The position numbers and the translations under genes were made by a program. Below, piece by piece: positions 9,233 to 18,981 of a stretch of DNA of 64,000 nt. Source of the DNA: Roseivivax halodurans JCM 10272 (GTDB lineage: Bacteria; Pseudomonadota; Alphaproteobacteria; Rhodobacterales; Rhodobacteraceae); assembly GCF_000521785.1 (NCBI RefSeq), contig NZ_JALZ01000001.1:434001-498000 (forward strand). The letters run 5' to 3'. Numbering within the stretch: the stretch's first letter is position 1; the number at the start of each line of letters is the position of its first letter. The notes beneath the pieces were generated by a model. The model was not told where the DNA came from. It did no database searches and saw only the letters and a program-made list of their open reading frames with translations.

Positions 9233-10295
9233 CGCCGCCTCCGCCCGAACTGCCGGTGTAGAGGCGGGAGGATTTGTATTGCGCGACGAGGAAGCGCATC
9301 ACGACGCCGAGCGCCGCCGCGACCGGCACCGCCACCAGGAGCCCGACAAAGCCGAAGAGCGTGCCGAAGACCGACATGGCGAGCAGCAGCCACACCGGGT
9401 GCAGACCGACCGAATCGCCCACGAGCTTCGGCGTCAGCACGTTGCCCTCGATCACCTGTCCGATCTGGAAGATCACCGCGACCGCGATGATCCAGATCCA
9501 GTCGCCCCAGAACTGGAAGAGCGCGAGCCCGATCGCCAGCGCACCGCCCACGATCGCTCCGACGTAAGGGATGAAGGTCAGCAGGCCGGCGATCACGCCC
9601 ACGACAAGGCCGAACTGCAGCCCCACCACCATGAGCGCCACCGCGTAATAGGTGCCGAGGATCACGCAGACCGTGCCCATACCGCGGATGAAGCCCGCGA
9701 GCGTGTGGTCGATGTCGCGCGCGAGCTGCCGGATCGTCGGCGCGTGCTGGCGCGGCAGCAACTCGTCGATGCGGGCAACCATCCGGTCCCAGTCCATCAG
9801 CAGGTAGACGGCGACGACCGGCACGATGACGAAGAGCAGCAGGATCGACACGAAGGACGCCGCACTCGTCAGCGCCGTCTGGATCAGCTCGCCGGCACGG
9901 CTCCGCAGCGCCTCGCCGAGATTGGTCATCGCCTCGCGGAAGGCCTCGTCGTCGAACTGCACCTGCGGGAATTGTTGCGAGAGCCAGCCCTGCACGTTCT
10001 GGAAAAGCTCCGGCGCCACCTGGATGAGCTGGGTCGTCTGCCGGAAGAGGGTCGGGATCACGAGCACGGCGATCAGGATGAAGAGCAGCACCGCCCCGAT
10101 CGTGATGATCGCCGTGGCCAGCCCGCGCGACGCGCCAGCCCTCTCCAGCCGGTCCGCCACCGGATCGAGCAGGTAGGCGATCGCCGCCCCGAGCACGAAG
10201 GGCAGGAGCACGTTACCGAGGAACCACAGCAACACGATCAGCACCAGCGCGCCGATGCCCCAATATTTCAGCTGTTCGCGGACGGGCAACTTCAT
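9219..10295 (-). CDS. AI-2E family transporter (PerM-like permease)
   Basis: A 358-residue inner-membrane protein with about eight hydrophobic segments, beginning [18 protein letters not shown] and [19 protein letters not shown], typical of the AI-2E/PerM family. AAGGA lies before the ATG at 10295. Substrates in this family are varied (some are Na+/H+ antiporters), so the name should not be read as autoinducer export. It is the first gene of a minus-strand run with hdaA, ppk and ppx; overlaps or short gaps suggest one transcript. Confidence 0.85.
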   Translation of the reverse strand: MKLPVREQLKYWGIGALVLIVLLWFLGNVLLPFVLGAAIAYLLDPVADRLERAGASRGLATAIITIGAVLLFILIAVLVIPTLFRQTTQLIQVAPELFQNVQGWLSQQFPQVQFDDEAFREAMTNLGEALRSRAGELIQTALTSAASFVSILLLFVIVPVVAVYLLMDWDRMVARIDELLPRQHAPTIRQLARDIDHTLAGFIRGMGTVCVILGTYYAVALMVVGLQFGLVVGVIAGLLTFIPYVGAIVGGALAIGLALFQFWGDWIWIIAVAVIFQIGQVIEGNVLTPKLVGDSVGLHPVWLLLAMSVFGTLFGFVGLLVAVPVAAALGVVMRFLVAQYKSSRLYTGSSGGGGDGTA

Positions 10296-10470
10296 GTGTC
10301 CTTCCCTTGGGCTCCTCCTGCTCTTCTGCGGAAGGACGCAGCGCCTTGCAAGCGCTTCGGGCGCAATTGCGTCACTCGGCCCGCACGCACCGGCGACCGA
10401 GCGCCGCGAGTTCTGGCCGACATCGCCGAGACGACGCAAATTCGGTACGTTTTGGCGCCGGATTCTTACG

Positions 10471-10482
10471 TTTCGTACGAAA
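10471..10482. promoter_or_regulatory. 12-bp perfect palindrome between AI-2E permease and proS
   Basis: TTTCGTACGAAA is a perfect palindrome in the 276-bp divergent gap, about 90 bases upstream of proS. It may be an operator for either gene; no regulator family can be named from it. Confidence 0.3.
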
Positions 10483-10571
10483 GTCCGCCCCCGCCGATCG
10501 GATCGCGGCGCATTGCATGTGGCCGCGCGTTTCGCCTACATCGGCCCCAACACACCAGTCGAGGGACCTTC

Positions 10572-11915
10572 ATGCGCCTCAGCCGCTACTTCCTGCCCGT
10601 CCTCAAGGAAACGCCGTCCGAGGCCCAGATCGCCTCGCACCGGCTGATGCTGCGCGCCGGCATGATCAAGCAGGCCTCCGCAGGCATCTATTCCTGGCTG
10701 CCGCTCGGCTACCGCGTGCTGCGCCGGATCGAGCAGATCGTGCACGAGGAGCAGCAGAAGGCCGGCCATATCCCGATGCTGATGCCGACCCTGCAATCGG
10801 CGGATCTCTGGCGGGAATCAGGGCGTTACGACGCTTACGGCCCCGAGATGCTGCGTGTGCGCGACCGCCAGGACCGCGACCTTCTCTACGGTCCCACCAA
10901 CGAGGAGATGATCACCGACATCTTTCGCAGCCACGTCTCAAGCTACCGCGAACTGCCGATGACGCTCTACCACATCCAGTGGAAGTTCCGCGACGAGGTG
11001 CGCCCCCGCTTCGGCGTCATGCGCGGCCGCGAGTTCCTGATGAAGGACGGCTACAACTTTGATTTGACGTACGAAGACGCGATGCACGCCTACAACCGGC
11101 ATCTCGTCTCTTACCTGCGCACCTACGAGCGCATGGGCCTTCAGGCGATCCCGATGCGCGCCGAGAGCGGCCCCATCGGCGGCGACGACACCCACGAATT
11201 CCTGGTGCTGGCCGAGACCGGCGAGTCCGAAGTCTTCTACGATTCCGAGATCACCGAGCTGACCTTTGGCGAGCGCAAGATCGACTACGAGAGCCGTGAA
11301 GAATGCCAGGCCGTGCTCGAGGAATTCACCTCGCGCTACGCCCGCACCGACGACACCCATGTCGATACCGAGTTCGAAGAGCAGGTCCCGGAAGAGCGCC
11401 GCCGCCGTGCCCGCGGCATCGAGGTCGGCCAGATTTTCTATTTCGGAACAAAGTATTCCGAGCCAATGGGCGCCACGGTCGTCGACGACCAGGGCAACCA
11501 CGTCCCGGTCCACATGGGCTCTCACGGGATCGGTGTCTCGCGTCTTCTGGGCGCCATCATCGAGGCCAACCACGACGACAACGGCATCATCTGGCCCGAG
11601 GGCGTGACGCCCTTCCACGTCGGCATCGTGAACCTCAAACAGGGTGACGAGGCCGCGGACCTCGCCTGCGAGCAGCTCTACAACGCCGTCGTCGAGGCCG
11701 GTCTCGAGCCGCTCTACGACGACCGCTCCGAGCGGGCAGGGGCCAAGTTCGCCACAATGGACCTCATCGGTCTGCCCTGGCGCATCACCGTCGGCCCCCG
11801 CGGCCTCAAGAACGGCGTCGTCGAGCTGACCTCGCGCCGCACCGGCGAGAGCGAGGAGCTGACCCCAGATCAGGCCGTCACGAAGGTCGCGCAGATCTAC
11901 GCCGGCAAGCTCTGA
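10572..11915 (+). CDS. proS: Prolyl-tRNA synthetase
   Basis: Charges tRNA-Pro. At 447 residues it is the short alphaproteobacterial ProRS without the inserted editing domain. Class II motifs are present: [11 protein letters not shown], motif 2 in [21 protein letters not shown], and motif 3 [16 protein letters not shown], followed by the anticodon-binding domain from about residue 345. The ATG at 10572 is preceded by GAGGGA; the open frame extends far upstream only as antisense shadow. It converges on glmM across a hairpin. Confidence 0.96.
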   Translation: MRLSRYFLPVLKETPSEAQIASHRLMLRAGMIKQASAGIYSWLPLGYRVLRRIEQIVHEEQQKAGHIPMLMPTLQSADLWRESGRYDAYGPEMLRVRDRQDRDLLYGPTNEEMITDIFRSHVSSYRELPMTLYHIQWKFRDEVRPRFGVMRGREFLMKDGYNFDLTYEDAMHAYNRHLVSYLRTYERMGLQAIPMRAESGPIGGDDTHEFLVLAETGESEVFYDSEITELTFGERKIDYESREECQAVLEEFTSRYARTDDTHVDTEFEEQVPEERRRRARGIEVGQIFYFGTKYSEPMGATVVDDQGNHVPVHMGSHGIGVSRLLGAIIEANHDDNGIIWPEGVTPFHVGIVNLKQGDEAADLACEQLYNAVVEAGLEPLYDDRSERAGAKFATMDLIGLPWRITVGPRGLKNGVVELTSRRTGESEELTPDQAVTKVAQIYAGKL

Positions 11916-11925
11916 TCGTCTGCTC

Positions 11926-11954
11926 TTGCGGCGGGACCCCACGCCCCGCCGCAA
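11926..11954. terminator. Hairpin between convergent proS and glmM
   Basis: Ten-base arms TTGCGGCGGG / CCCGCCGCAA around a 9-base loop, 10 bases after the proS stop. No long T run follows, but the placement between two converging genes supports a terminator. Confidence 0.6.
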
Positions 11955-11992
11955 TACTGATTTCCTATCTTTCGTAGACGATTAGGCGCTGC

Positions 11993-13336
11993 TCAAGCAG
12001 CGGATTCCACCTCGGCGACGATGCCGTTGACGACTTCGCTCAGCAGCCGTTCATCCTCGCATTCCGCCATCACCCGGATCAGCGGCTCGGTGCCCGACTT
12101 GCGGATGAGGACGCGCCCCTTCGAACCCATCTGCGCTTCTGCGGCCCGGATCGTCTCCTGCACGTTCGCGGCTTCGAGCGGCGCGCGCCCGGGGGCATAA
12201 CGCACGTTCTTCAGCAGCTGCGGCACCGGCTCGAAGACATGCGTGAGGCGGCTCGCAGGCTCGCCCGTGCGCACCATCTCCGCAAGGAACTGAAGGCCCG
12301 CCATCAGCCCGTCGCCCGTCGTCGCGAAATCGGTCATCACGATGTGGCCCGATTGCTCGCCCCCGAGATTCCAGCCGCCCCGGCGCATGGCCTCCACCAC
12401 ATAGCGGTCGCCCACCCCGGTCCGCTCGAGCGTCAGGCCGGCGCCCGCAAGGTGCTTCTCGAGCCCGAGGTTGGACATCACCGTCGCCACCAGGGTGCCG
12501 CCGTTAAGTCGCTCCTCTGCTGCCCAGCGGGTCGCCATCAGCGCCATCAGCTGGTCGCCGTCCGCGACCTCGCCGCGCTCGTCGATCAGGATCACCCGGT
12601 CCGCGTCCCCGTCGAGGCAGATGCCGAGATCCGCGCAATGCGCGACCACCGTCTCGGCCGCGACGCGCGGCTTGGTCGATCCGCATTCCTCGTTGATGTT
12701 GAAGCCGTTGGGCTGCACACCGACCGGGATGACCTCGGCGCCGAGTTCCCACAGAACCTCCGGCGCCGCCTTGTAGGCCGCGCCGTTGGCGCAATCGACG
12801 ACCACCTTCACCCCGTCGAGCCGGATGCCCGGGGGCAGGGTGGACTTCACCCGCTCCTGGTATCGGAAGCGCCCGTCATCGATCCGCCGGGCGCGGCCGA
12901 TCCGGTCCGCATGGGCCGGCTCGACGCCGGAAGCGACCAGCGCCTCGATCTCCGCCTCCGCCTCGTCCGAGAGCTTGTAGCCGTCGGGCCCGAAGAACTT
13001 GATGCCGTTGTCGCGGGCGGGGTTGTGCGAGGCCGAGATCATGATGCCGAGATCGGCGCGCATCGAGGGCGTCAGAAGACCCACCGCCGGCGTCGGCACG
13101 GGGCCGAGCAGGAGCACGTTCATGCCCGTCGAGGTGAGGCCCGCCGTGAGGGCGTTCTCGAACATGTAACCCGAGCGCCGCGTGTCCTTGCCGATTACCA
13201 CGCGGTGCACGCCGCCATGCTCGCGGCGGAAGTAGCGTCCCGCGGCGGCGCCGATGGCAAGCGCCACCTCGGCCGTCATCGGGTACGTGTTCGCCGTGCC
13301 GCGCACGCCATCGGTTCCGAAGAGCTCACGTGCCAT
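11993..13336 (-). CDS. glmM: Phosphoglucosamine mutase
   Basis: GlmM converts glucosamine-6-P to glucosamine-1-P for peptidoglycan and lipid A precursors. The 447-residue protein has the N-terminal LFGTDGVRG, the phosphoserine loop [17 protein letters not shown], the Mg-binding DGDADR, sugar-binding GGEQSGHI, and the C-terminal [19 protein letters not shown] precedes the ATG. The start overlaps the 3' end of folP by 11 bases; the folB-folP-glmM order is conserved in related genomes. Confidence 0.96.
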   Translation of the reverse strand: MARELFGTDGVRGTANTYPMTAEVALAIGAAAGRYFRREHGGVHRVVIGKDTRRSGYMFENALTAGLTSTGMNVLLLGPVPTPAVGLLTPSMRADLGIMISASHNPARDNGIKFFGPDGYKLSDEAEAEIEALVASGVEPAHADRIGRARRIDDGRFRYQERVKSTLPPGIRLDGVKVVVDCANGAAYKAAPEVLWELGAEVIPVGVQPNGFNINEECGSTKPRVAAETVVAHCADLGICLDGDADRVILIDERGEVADGDQLMALMATRWAAEERLNGGTLVATVMSNLGLEKHLAGAGLTLERTGVGDRYVVEAMRRGGWNLGGEQSGHIVMTDFATTGDGLMAGLQFLAEMVRTGEPASRLTHVFEPVPQLLKNVRYAPGRAPLEAANVQETIRAAEAQMGSKGRVLIRKSGTEPLIRVMAECEDERLLSEVVNGIVAEVESAA

Positions 13337-14345
13337 CGTAATTTCCCCTGCTCACTGCCTGCCATAGGTCGAGTGCGGCCCTTGTTTCGGCCACGTCATG
13401 AATGCGGAGAATCTGCACCCCCTGCGCGGCCGCGGCAAGCGCTACGGCCAAAGAGCCCGGCATCCGCGCGGCGGGATCCCGCATGCCCGAGATCACGCCA
13501 ATGAAACCTTTGCGCGATGCACCGAGAAGGACAGGGCACCCGATCCCGTGAAAGAGCGAAATTCCTTTCAATAGCGAGAGGTTGTGGCCAATCGTCTTGC
13601 CGAAGCCGATGCCGGGATCGATCACGATGCGGGCGCGCGGAATGCCCTGCGCCTCCAGGGCCTCGACGCGCTCCGCCAGCCAATCGTAGACGTCGAGCAA
13701 CACATTCTCGTAGCGGGGCTCATCCTGCATCGTCTTGGGATCGCCCTGGGCATGCATCACGCAGACTGGCAGTCTAGCCTCGGCGCAATAGGCGGGGAGC
13801 GTCTCATCGAAGGTCAGCCCCGACACGTCGTTGACAAGCGCGGCGCCAGCCTCGACCGCGGCCTCGGCGACCGGACGTTTCCGCGTGTCGATGGAGACCG
13901 GCGGCATGTCCGGGCCGGTGATCGCGGCGATGACCGGAGCCACCCGCTCCAGTTCCTCGTCCGCAGGAACGGTATCGGAGCCGGGCCGCGTGGATTCGCC
14001 CCCGACATCGATGAGGTCAGCCCCGGCCTCTCTCATCGCAAAGGCATGCGCCACGGCGGCATCGCGCCCGTCATGCTTGCCGCCATCCGAAAAGCTGTCC
14101 GGCGTGACGTTCAGGATCCCCATGAGCCGACTTCGATCCATCTCGAGCCCCGCGACGGGATCTCTCGGTACGGTCAATGCGCCCCGCCACGACGCCGGTA
14201 CTTCGGTTGCCCGCACGACGACCGGCTCCGCGTCTCGCGAAAGACGTTCGGCGTGGGTGAACCACAACGCTCCCCCGGCAAGCGGCAGGGCGTCGTCGGG
14301 GCGGGCAAGACCATGCTGGACCAGCGGTCGGAAGTAGACATTCAT
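13326..14345 (-). CDS. folP: Dihydropteroate synthase
   Basis: FolP condenses p-aminobenzoate with dihydropterin pyrophosphate in folate synthesis. Motifs: [40 protein letters not shown], and [11 protein letters not shown] with the sulfonamide/phosphate-binding residues. The protein is 339 residues, with an N-terminal extension of about 75 residues before the TIM barrel, common in this order. The ATG at 14345 is chosen because it starts the conserved extension ([10 protein letters not shown]); the frame is open further upstream into the folB 3' end. Confidence 0.94.
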   Translation of the reverse strand: MNVYFRPLVQHGLARPDDALPLAGGALWFTHAERLSRDAEPVVVRATEVPASWRGALTVPRDPVAGLEMDRSRLMGILNVTPDSFSDGGKHDGRDAAVAHAFAMREAGADLIDVGGESTRPGSDTVPADEELERVAPVIAAITGPDMPPVSIDTRKRPVAEAAVEAGAALVNDVSGLTFDETLPAYCAEARLPVCVMHAQGDPKTMQDEPRYENVLLDVYDWLAERVEALEAQGIPRARIVIDPGIGFGKTIGHNLSLLKGISLFHGIGCPVLLGASRKGFIGVISGMRDPAARMPGSLAVALAAAAQGVQILRIHDVAETRAALDLWQAVSRGNYDGT

Positions 14346-14394
14346 GCCGCGCGGGATGTCCGAGCGGCGCCCCGAAGGCAACCGGCAAGTGCTG

Positions 14395-15321
14395 TCAGTC
14401 GAGCCTGTCGCCGATGTCGAGACGCCGGACGGGAATGTCGCAGCCGGCCGGAGCGCCGGCTCCGACAACAATGAGCTCCCGCGCGGAAAGTTGTTCGGCA
14501 AACCATGCCGCAAGTCCGGCGGCATCGCGCGCCGGGCCCTTTGGCCCCTGAGTGGCGTCGAGCACGATTTTCGACGGCGCCCAGATGCAGACCTGTCCGT
14601 TCTTCATCGCCCAGTCGAGCTCCGTGCGGGTGGCCACCACCTTGGCGCGGTGATCGCGGGCGGCCAGCCTCCAGCCGTTCTGCTCGATCGCGAGGAGGTC
14701 GATACGGCGCTGAACGAGCGCGTGTCCGGCCTGCGGCACGGGCAGATCGTGCGCGCCGACGCAGAAGATGAGCGGCGCACCCGAGGCCTCGAGAAGATCG
14801 GTCCAGCCCGGAAGACCCGGCGCATCGAGCGCCTCGTTCGCAAGGTAGACGACGCGGGGATGCGGTCGCTCCTCCGCGCGGGCGGCGTGTTGTGCACCCA
14901 GATCCCCGCGGGCGCGGACGATCTCGACCCCGAGCGCTCCCGGTCCGCGATCGAGCTTCTCGATCCGCACGAAGGCCCGCAGCGCCTGCGGCTCGACCAG
15001 AATGCGCTCCGCGATGCGTTCGGCAAGCGTTTCGAGGAGGTTGACCCGCTCCGCGGCAAGCTCCGAAGCGATGGCCTCGGTCACCCGGTCGTACGAGAGG
15101 ATACGGTCGACATCGTCGTCGAGCGGTCCGGTGAACGGCAGGACCTCCACCACGACGTTGAAGTTGATGCGCTGGGTTGTGCCGCGTTCCGCCTGGAAGG
15201 CACCGATCTCGACTTCGCGGATATGATCGCGCAGCGAGATGCGGTCACGCGGTTCGTCCCCTGCGGTCGCAACGCTGCGCTCGGAAGGATGGGAAAAGGC
15301 TAGTCGGATCTCAGAGGCCAT
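14395..15321 (-). CDS. folB: Dihydroneopterin aldolase with C-terminal FolB-like second half
   Basis: FolB cleaves dihydroneopterin to hydroxymethyl-dihydropterin in folate synthesis. At 308 residues it is more than twice the usual ~120. The N-terminal unit (about 25-130) has RISLRDHIREVEIGAFQAE, SYDRVTEAI and NLLETLAERIAE, the last carrying the family's Glu. The rest (about 150-300) is less conserved but occurs in Rhodobacterales homologues; its activity is not clear. CAGGAG lies before the ATG. It heads the folB-folP-glmM run, 49 bases ahead of folP. Confidence 0.85.
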   Translation of the reverse strand: MASEIRLAFSHPSERSVATAGDEPRDRISLRDHIREVEIGAFQAERGTTQRINFNVVVEVLPFTGPLDDDVDRILSYDRVTEAIASELAAERVNLLETLAERIAERILVEPQALRAFVRIEKLDRGPGALGVEIVRARGDLGAQHAARAEERPHPRVVYLANEALDAPGLPGWTDLLEASGAPLIFCVGAHDLPVPQAGHALVQRRIDLLAIEQNGWRLAARDHRAKVVATRTELDWAMKNGQVCIWAPSKIVLDATQGPKGPARDAAGLAAWFAEQLSARELIVVGAGAPAGCDIPVRRLDIGDRLD

Positions 15322-15441
15322 GGCGCAGCTCCTGACGGGGCGATTTGCGCGACGTTAACCACGGTCCAGGGCCAAGGGCCATCCGATAGCGGCGGGCCGG
15401 GGCGGAATGGCGACACCCTGCGCACTCAAGCCGAAAACGAC

Positions 15442-15474
15442 GTCGCCCGGAATTCCGACGAAATTCCGGGCGAC
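15442..15474 (-). terminator. Long-stem hairpin downstream of SleB-like gene
   Basis: Thirteen-base perfect arms (GTCGCCCGGAATT and its complement) around a 7-base loop, 42 bases after the stop of the minus-strand hydrolase. On the minus strand a GTCGTTTTC stretch follows, giving a weak T tract. Confidence 0.6.
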
Positions 15475-15516
15475 GGGCCTCTAAATTCGATGAGCCCGAG
15501 GGTGAGACCCTGCGTC

Positions 15517-16140
15517 TCAGTTCATCGAGATTTGCAGCGGCTGACGATAGAACCGGTGCACGCCGATCTGGGTCGTCATCGGAAACTCGCTTGCCCAGCG
15601 GGGATTGACCGCGACCGTGTGATAATGCGTTGCACCCTCGGTCAGCTCACGCGGCGCTCCTTCGAGCATCAGGGCGGCCACCTTGCCGACCTGCGCGCGC
15701 GCTGCCGTCTCGGACATCGATTCCGGATGGCCATCGCAGGTGTAGGAGAACTGGCAGCTCTGGTTGACGACCCCGCAGACGGTGCCCGGGTAGCGCGGGC
15801 TGTCCACACGGTTGAGGATGACCTCGGCGACCGCGAACTGGCCACGGAGCGTCTCCCCGCGGGCCTCGAAATACAGGGCCTCCGTCAGGCATTGCCACGC
15901 GTCACCGGTCGCCTCGATCGACTGATTTGCCAGCCATGCGGTGTCGTAGCGCATGGCCTTCACACTGCTGCCGTTGGCGCTCGCCGGCGTCACCAAGCGT
16001 TGCAGATGTGCCGCGCTCGCCGCATTGAGCGCGCGGGCTTCTTGGTTGAACAGAGCGGACATGTTCGAGTCATCGGTATCCGCCAGGAGCGGGGTGGCCA
16101 CGACTAGGGCAGCAAGTGCCTTGGACAGCACACGGAACAT
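15517..16140 (-). CDS. Cell-wall hydrolase, SleB-like domain
   Basis: A 207-residue exported protein with a signal peptide (KALAALVVATPLLA). The hydrolase-2 (SleB) domain occupies about residues 80-200: CLTEALYFEARGE holds the likely catalytic Glu, followed by AEVILNRVDSPRYPGTVCGVV, CQFSYTCDG and ATHYHTVAVNPRWA. Such enzymes are muramidase/transglycosylase-like and remodel peptidoglycan in the periplasm. The ATG at 16140 places the signal peptide at the N-terminus. A second SleB-like protein is encoded at 46838. Confidence 0.88.
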   Translation of the reverse strand: MFRVLSKALAALVVATPLLADTDDSNMSALFNQEARALNAASAAHLQRLVTPASANGSSVKAMRYDTAWLANQSIEATGDAWQCLTEALYFEARGETLRGQFAVAEVILNRVDSPRYPGTVCGVVNQSCQFSYTCDGHPESMSETAARAQVGKVAALMLEGAPRELTEGATHYHTVAVNPRWASEFPMTTQIGVHRFYRQPLQISMN

Positions 16141-16308
16141 TCGCACACCTCGTTTTGTTGTGAGTTTCGGAGCGGCGCATCCCCAAACCGCTCTGCGTTC
16201 GCGAGGGGGTAAAAAATTTGTCCCCGTGTGTCCACAAAGTGCATTCCGTTTAGGCAACCTATTGCCGAGCGGATTCCTGCCGTGCGCATATGTTGTGAGG
16301 TATTACGG

Positions 16309-18879
16309 TCAGCCCGCCTCGATCTTGTCCCGGATGGCGAATTGTGCGGCGGCGAGCCGCGCCACCGGCACGCGGAACGGAGAACAGCTGACATAGTCGA
16401 ATCCCGCATCGCGGCATATCCCGAGGGACTCCGGGTTGCCTCCGTGCTCGCCGCAGATCGACATAGTGATTCCCTTTCGGCCCCGACGACCACGTGCGAC
16501 GCCGATGCGCAACAACTCGCCGACCCCCTCGCGGTCGAGGAGGTGGAAGGGATCCTCTTCGAACACGCCCATCCCAACATAATCGGACATGAAACGGCCG
16601 GCATCGTCGCGCGATAGACCATAAGTCATCTGCGTCAGGTCGTTCGTGCCGAAGCTGAGAAAATGCGCGTGCGCCGCGATCTGGTCGGCCAGCAGACAGG
16701 CGCGGGGCGTTTCGACCATGACACCCAGTCGATAGGTGAAGTCACGACCACGCTCTGTCTTCACCGCCGCCGCCACGGCGTCGATGCGGGTCTTCACGAT
16801 CTCGACCTCGCGCGGCGTCGAGACGAGCGGGATCATGACTTCGGGCACCACCGGGTCATCCTCGCGCGAGGCCTCGAGCGTCGCCTCGAAGATCGCGCGG
16901 GCCTGCATGTCGTAGATCTCCGGTACGGTCAGGCCGAGCCTTACGCCCCGCATGCCCAGCATCGGGTTGTATTCCCCCATTTGTTCCACCCTGCGGGTGA
17001 CGTCGGACACCGCCATCCCGAGCGCTTCGGCAAGCTCGCGCAGACCTGCGCGGTCGGTCGGAAGAAACTCGTGGAGGGGCGGATCGAACAGGCGAATGCA
17101 GACGGGCAGGCCGGTCATAATCCGGAAAAGCTCCGTGAAGTCCGCCCGTTGCATCGGCAGAAGCTGGTCGAGCGCGGCGCGACGGTCTTCGGGGCCGTCC
17201 GCAAAGATCATCTCTCGCATGACCGTCAGGCGGCCCGGCTCAAAGAACATGTGTTCGGTGCGGCAGAGCCCGATTCCCCCGGCGGCGAAGTTCCGGGCGG
17301 TTTGCGCGTCCGCCGGCGTATCCGCGTTGGCGCGTACCCCGATGTCGCGCTCCGCATCGGCCCAGGCCAGAAGGGTCTGGAACGAATCGTCGAGCAGCGC
17401 TTCCACCATGGCCGGAGCCCCGGAGAGAATGGTCCCGTTGGTCCCGTCGACGGTGATGATGTCACCCTCGCGGAAGAGACGGCCGTCCTCCGCGAGGAGC
17501 TCGCGCCGGCGCAGGTGAAACCGCATCCGGTTCGCGCCGACGACGCAAGGAAGCCCGAGGCCCCGTCCAATCACCGCCGCGTGGCTCGTCATGCCGCCGC
17601 GTTCGGTCAGGACCGCCGAGGCGGCATGCATTCCGCGCACGTCCTCGGGCGAGGTCTCGCGGCGGACCAGAATGCAGGGCTCGTTGCGGGCGGCCGAGGC
17701 CTGGGCTTCGGCGGAAGAGAACACGATCCGCCCCGAAGCGGCGCCGGGCGATGCGGCGATCCCGCGACCGATCGGATCGCGCGCGGCCTCGGGGTCGACC
17801 TGACGGTGCAGAAGCTCGGACAGCGCCCGCGGCTCGACGCGCATGAGCGCTTCCTGGCGGGTGATGATGCCGTCTTCCGCCAGCCGAACCGCCATGCGCA
17901 CGGCGGCTCGCGACGTTCCCGTCACCACGACGCCGTCGAGGATGAAGAGCCGTCCGTTCTCTATGGTGAATTCCATCTGCATCTCGGCGCGCAGGCGCTT
18001 TCGGGCGAGCGCGGCATGCGAGAGAAGCTCGGAGAACGCTTCGGGCGCCAGGTCTTCGAGCGAGGGGCCCCGCGGATCGCGCTCGAGATAGAGCGAGGCT
18101 GCACCCTTGGCGAGGGCTTCGCGTCCCTGGCTCTGGCTGAGGTAGCGGCCGGTGATCTGGGGCAGGCCGGTGCTTTGGTTCACCAGCTGCAGAACGCCGG
18201 AGCCGCATTCGCCGTGGCCGAGCCCGAGCGCCATTTCCTGAACGACGAGGCCGAGACCCGCATCGGCAGGCGCTCCCTTTGCCTGTCGGAGGATACGGGC
18301 GGTCGTGCCTTCCCAGGCCCGGGCCATGGAGCGCAGAACCTGCGAAAGCTGAACCGCGCGGTCCTGCGGAAACGGCTCTTCCGCTTCTTCCTCGTAGGCG
18401 GCGAGGGCGGCGGCGAGCCCTTCCTCCCCCTCGGCCTCGATACCGGCGAAGGCGTCGGCATCGAGCCGGGCGACATCGACCGCATAGGCGTGAACGAAGC
18501 GGGTGTAGAGGGCTGTCGCAGCCGCGCGGCCTATCTGCTCGGCGAGAGACGCGTGGGTGTCGTCGGTAATGCCGATATTGAGCACCGCTCCGGGGCCGCC
18601 CCAATCGGGATCCTCGGAGGAGGGCCGGACGCAGAGCACGGCGTCGGGCGCGAATTCCCCCAGAAGGGCCTCCACGTCCGGCATCCGCTCCGCCGCTATT
18701 CCCTTCACCGCGCCGAATGACAGGGCCACGGTGCGTGGAACCGGCAGATCGAGACGCACGAGTCTCTGCAGGCACTTCGCCCGTCCGCCGTGGGTCGGCG
18801 ACTGCACGGGGGCTGTCGGCGTTATCAGTGTCACGTCCCGGCTGGTCTCGCCGGGTTGCTGCGGTGCGGCATCTTCCAT
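16309..18879 (-). CDS. ppdK: Pyruvate phosphate dikinase-like PEP-utilising enzyme
   Basis: The 856-residue protein has the PPDK architecture: ATP-grasp half, central phospho-His domain (TERGGMTSHAAVIGRGLGLPCVVG), and C-terminal PEP/pyruvate barrel (GICRTEHMFF-like LCRTEHMFFEPGRL, LSFGTNDLTQM, SICGEHGGNPES with the active-site Cys). The C-terminal two thirds look fully functional. The ATP-grasp N-terminus is divergent: HGGRAKCLQRL replaces the usual GGKGANL, so the nucleotide-contacting Lys is Arg, and WGGPGAV sits where MPGMMDT is normal. It may not use ATP/AMP like standard PPDK. It follows glyS on the same strand. Confidence 0.82.
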   Translation of the reverse strand: MEDAAPQQPGETSRDVTLITPTAPVQSPTHGGRAKCLQRLVRLDLPVPRTVALSFGAVKGIAAERMPDVEALLGEFAPDAVLCVRPSSEDPDWGGPGAVLNIGITDDTHASLAEQIGRAAATALYTRFVHAYAVDVARLDADAFAGIEAEGEEGLAAALAAYEEEAEEPFPQDRAVQLSQVLRSMARAWEGTTARILRQAKGAPADAGLGLVVQEMALGLGHGECGSGVLQLVNQSTGLPQITGRYLSQSQGREALAKGAASLYLERDPRGPSLEDLAPEAFSELLSHAALARKRLRAEMQMEFTIENGRLFILDGVVVTGTSRAAVRMAVRLAEDGIITRQEALMRVEPRALSELLHRQVDPEAARDPIGRGIAASPGAASGRIVFSSAEAQASAARNEPCILVRRETSPEDVRGMHAASAVLTERGGMTSHAAVIGRGLGLPCVVGANRMRFHLRRRELLAEDGRLFREGDIITVDGTNGTILSGAPAMVEALLDDSFQTLLAWADAERDIGVRANADTPADAQTARNFAAGGIGLCRTEHMFFEPGRLTVMREMIFADGPEDRRAALDQLLPMQRADFTELFRIMTGLPVCIRLFDPPLHEFLPTDRAGLRELAEALGMAVSDVTRRVEQMGEYNPMLGMRGVRLGLTVPEIYDMQARAIFEATLEASREDDPVVPEVMIPLVSTPREVEIVKTRIDAVAAAVKTERGRDFTYRLGVMVETPRACLLADQIAAHAHFLSFGTNDLTQMTYGLSRDDAGRFMSDYVGMGVFEEDPFHLLDREGVGELLRIGVARGRRGRKGITMSICGEHGGNPESLGICRDAGFDYVSCSPFRVPVARLAAAQFAIRDKIEAG

Positions 18880-18981
18880 CTCGCGCGCAGGATACGCCTC
18901 AGCGGCCTGCATACAAGGGCAAGCTCTCGTGCCGGACGGCGAGCGGCAATTGCACTCCAAGCTGGAGCGCGATCGTCCGGC

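Noticed and set aside
16663-18720. 685-codon plus-strand frame opposite ppdK
   Set aside because: Shadow of the PPDK-like gene; no ribosome binding site and no known motif.
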